Assembly (NCBI RefSeq): GCF_028288465.1
Contig: NZ_JAQBNR010000033.1
Span: forward strand, 1-64,000
Reading direction: 5' to 3'
DNA from: Ferruginibacter sp.
GTDB taxonomy: Bacteria; Bacteroidota; Bacteroidia; Chitinophagales; Chitinophagaceae
Length of the DNA: 64,000 bases
The translations under genes were made by a program, and so were the position numbers. The first letter of the stretch is position 1. The number at the start of each line of letters is the position of its first letter. Under the pieces are notes generated by a model. That model was given only the letters and a program-made list of their open reading frames with translations, was not told where the DNA came from and searched no databases. Below, in pieces: positions 63,408-64,000 of the stretch.

Positions 63408-63893
63408 TTGACAAGAATAGGACTTATATCAGACACCCATAATTACCTTGACAAAGCAGTTGCTGACCATTTTAAAGCTTGTGATCTGATATGGCATGCA
63501 GGTGATTTTGGAAGCATTGCAATTGCAAATGAATTAAATGCCATTCGCCCGTTAAGTGGTGTGTATGGTAATATTGATGGTGCCGATATACGGTCCGTTT
63601 ATCCGGAGCAATTGGTTTTTATGTGTGAAGAGGTGAAAGTTATGATGCGGCATATTGGTGGCTATCCCCCGAAATACAATCCCGAAACAAAAAAAGAAAT
63701 TTTGCTGCATCGTCCGCAATTGTTTATCAGTGGCCATTCACATATTTTAAAAGTAATGTACGATGACAAACTCAGCTGCCTGCACATGAACCCCGGTGCA
63801 GCAGGTAAACAAGGGTGGCATAAAGTAAGAACGCTGATCCGTTTTACCATCGACGGAAAGGACATGAAGGACTGTGAGGTGATTGAACTCTGA
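63408..63893 (+). CDS. YfcE/MJ0936-like metallophosphoesterase, TTG start
   Basis: The 161-residue product has the calcineurin-like motifs in order: TRIGLISDTHNYLD (Asp-x-His), DLIWHAGDFGS (Gly-Asp), VYGNIDG (Gly-Asn), and FISGHSHIL (Gly-His-Ser-His). The conserved SDTH motif begins just eight codons in, and TAG stands directly before TTG, so TTG is the only start that keeps it. Members act as phosphodiesterases on cyclic nucleotides or small phosphoesters. It has no signal peptide; its native substrate is unknown. Confidence 0.9.
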   Translation: MTRIGLISDTHNYLDKAVADHFKACDLIWHAGDFGSIAIANELNAIRPLSGVYGNIDGADIRSVYPEQLVFMCEEVKVMMRHIGGYPPKYNPETKKEILLHRPQLFISGHSHILKVMYDDKLSCLHMNPGAAGKQGWHKVRTLIRFTIDGKDMKDCEVIEL

Positions 63894-63915
63894 TTTAATT
63901 GATAATTGATTAACT

Positions 63916-63989
63916 GATAATGGATAATTGATTTAGGTGTTCATCAAATAACGATTCAGAAATTATATAGTCTCTAATTATCCATTATC
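63916..63989. repeat. 14-bp inverted repeat near the right edge
   Basis: GATAATGGATAATT (63916-63929) and its exact complement (63976-63989) flank an AT-rich 46-bp loop, just after the phosphodiesterase gene. The outer sequence is also low-complexity. Confidence 0.5.
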
Positions 63990-64000
63990 CATTAAAAAAT

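Noticed and set aside
1..64000. tRNA, rRNA, CRISPR arrays, prophage or intact IS genes
   Set aside because: I looked for tRNA T-arms, regular direct repeats and transposase or integrase motifs and saw none; a tRNAscan and IS search would be decisive.

Overview
The window is an AT-rich chromosomal segment from a member of the Bacteroidota, most likely Chitinophagaceae or a close relative. The evidence is: two proteins with type IX secretion (Por) C-terminal sorting domains; genes without clear Shine-Dalgarno sequences; Bacteroidota-type promoter motifs (TTTG-N19-TAnnTTTG); a LytS/LytTR two-component pair of the phylum's type; a short LeuA; a Bacteroidota-style PEP carboxylase; a small GCP-containing lipoprotein; and the order rpoA-rplQ-carA. 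I saw no tRNA, rRNA, CRISPR array, prophage or complete insertion sequence. Most genes are core metabolism on the minus strand.

Layout. 1-6.4 kb: small accessory genes (two Dabb proteins, rhodanese, cyanophycinase-like peptidase, VOC protein, universal stress protein), a 113-bp MITE-like element with perfect terminal repeats and a 10-bp target duplication, and a histidine kinase/LytTR regulator pair. 6.5-16.4 kb: a 1343-residue secreted beta-helix protein with six PKD-like repeats, then a hexuronate-use group (YhcH-like, uxaC, uxaB, SGNH hydrolase, PfkB kinase). 16.8-19.1 kb: glycosyltransferase, DEDDh exonuclease, a small lipoprotein and a YtxJ-like protein. 19.1-25.8 kb: threonine operon thrA-thrB-thrC followed by a YiiX-like hydrolase, with a Thr-rich leader peptide upstream, divergent from PEP carboxylase, which supplies oxaloacetate for the aspartate family.

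29-40.6 kb: nitrogen assimilation, with two Amt ammonium transporters, an outer-membrane barrel and glutamate synthase (gltB, gltD). 40.7-52.0 kb: branched-chain amino acid genes leuA, leuB, ilvD, ilvB, (DinB-like, methyltransferase), ilvN, ilvC and ilvA, all on the minus strand. Between leuB and ilvD I read a complete attenuator: promoter, a 35-codon leader peptide with a Val/Ile/Leu run, and an intrinsic terminator. These genes connect: PEP carboxylase and the Thr operon make threonine, IlvA deaminates it to 2-oxobutyrate for isoleucine, and GltBD plus Amt supply the amino groups.

52-64 kb: a conserved hypothetical, aroQ, carA, the alpha ribosomal operon (infA, rpmJ, rpsM, rpsK, rpsD, rpoA, rplQ), a lipoprotein, a cupredoxin-T9SS protein, homogentisate dioxygenase and a YfcE-like phosphodiesterase. 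Several intergenic gaps in the minus-strand operons carry members of dispersed, hairpin-forming repeat families. The most notable signals are regulatory RNA leaders and repeat elements rather than a new protein system.
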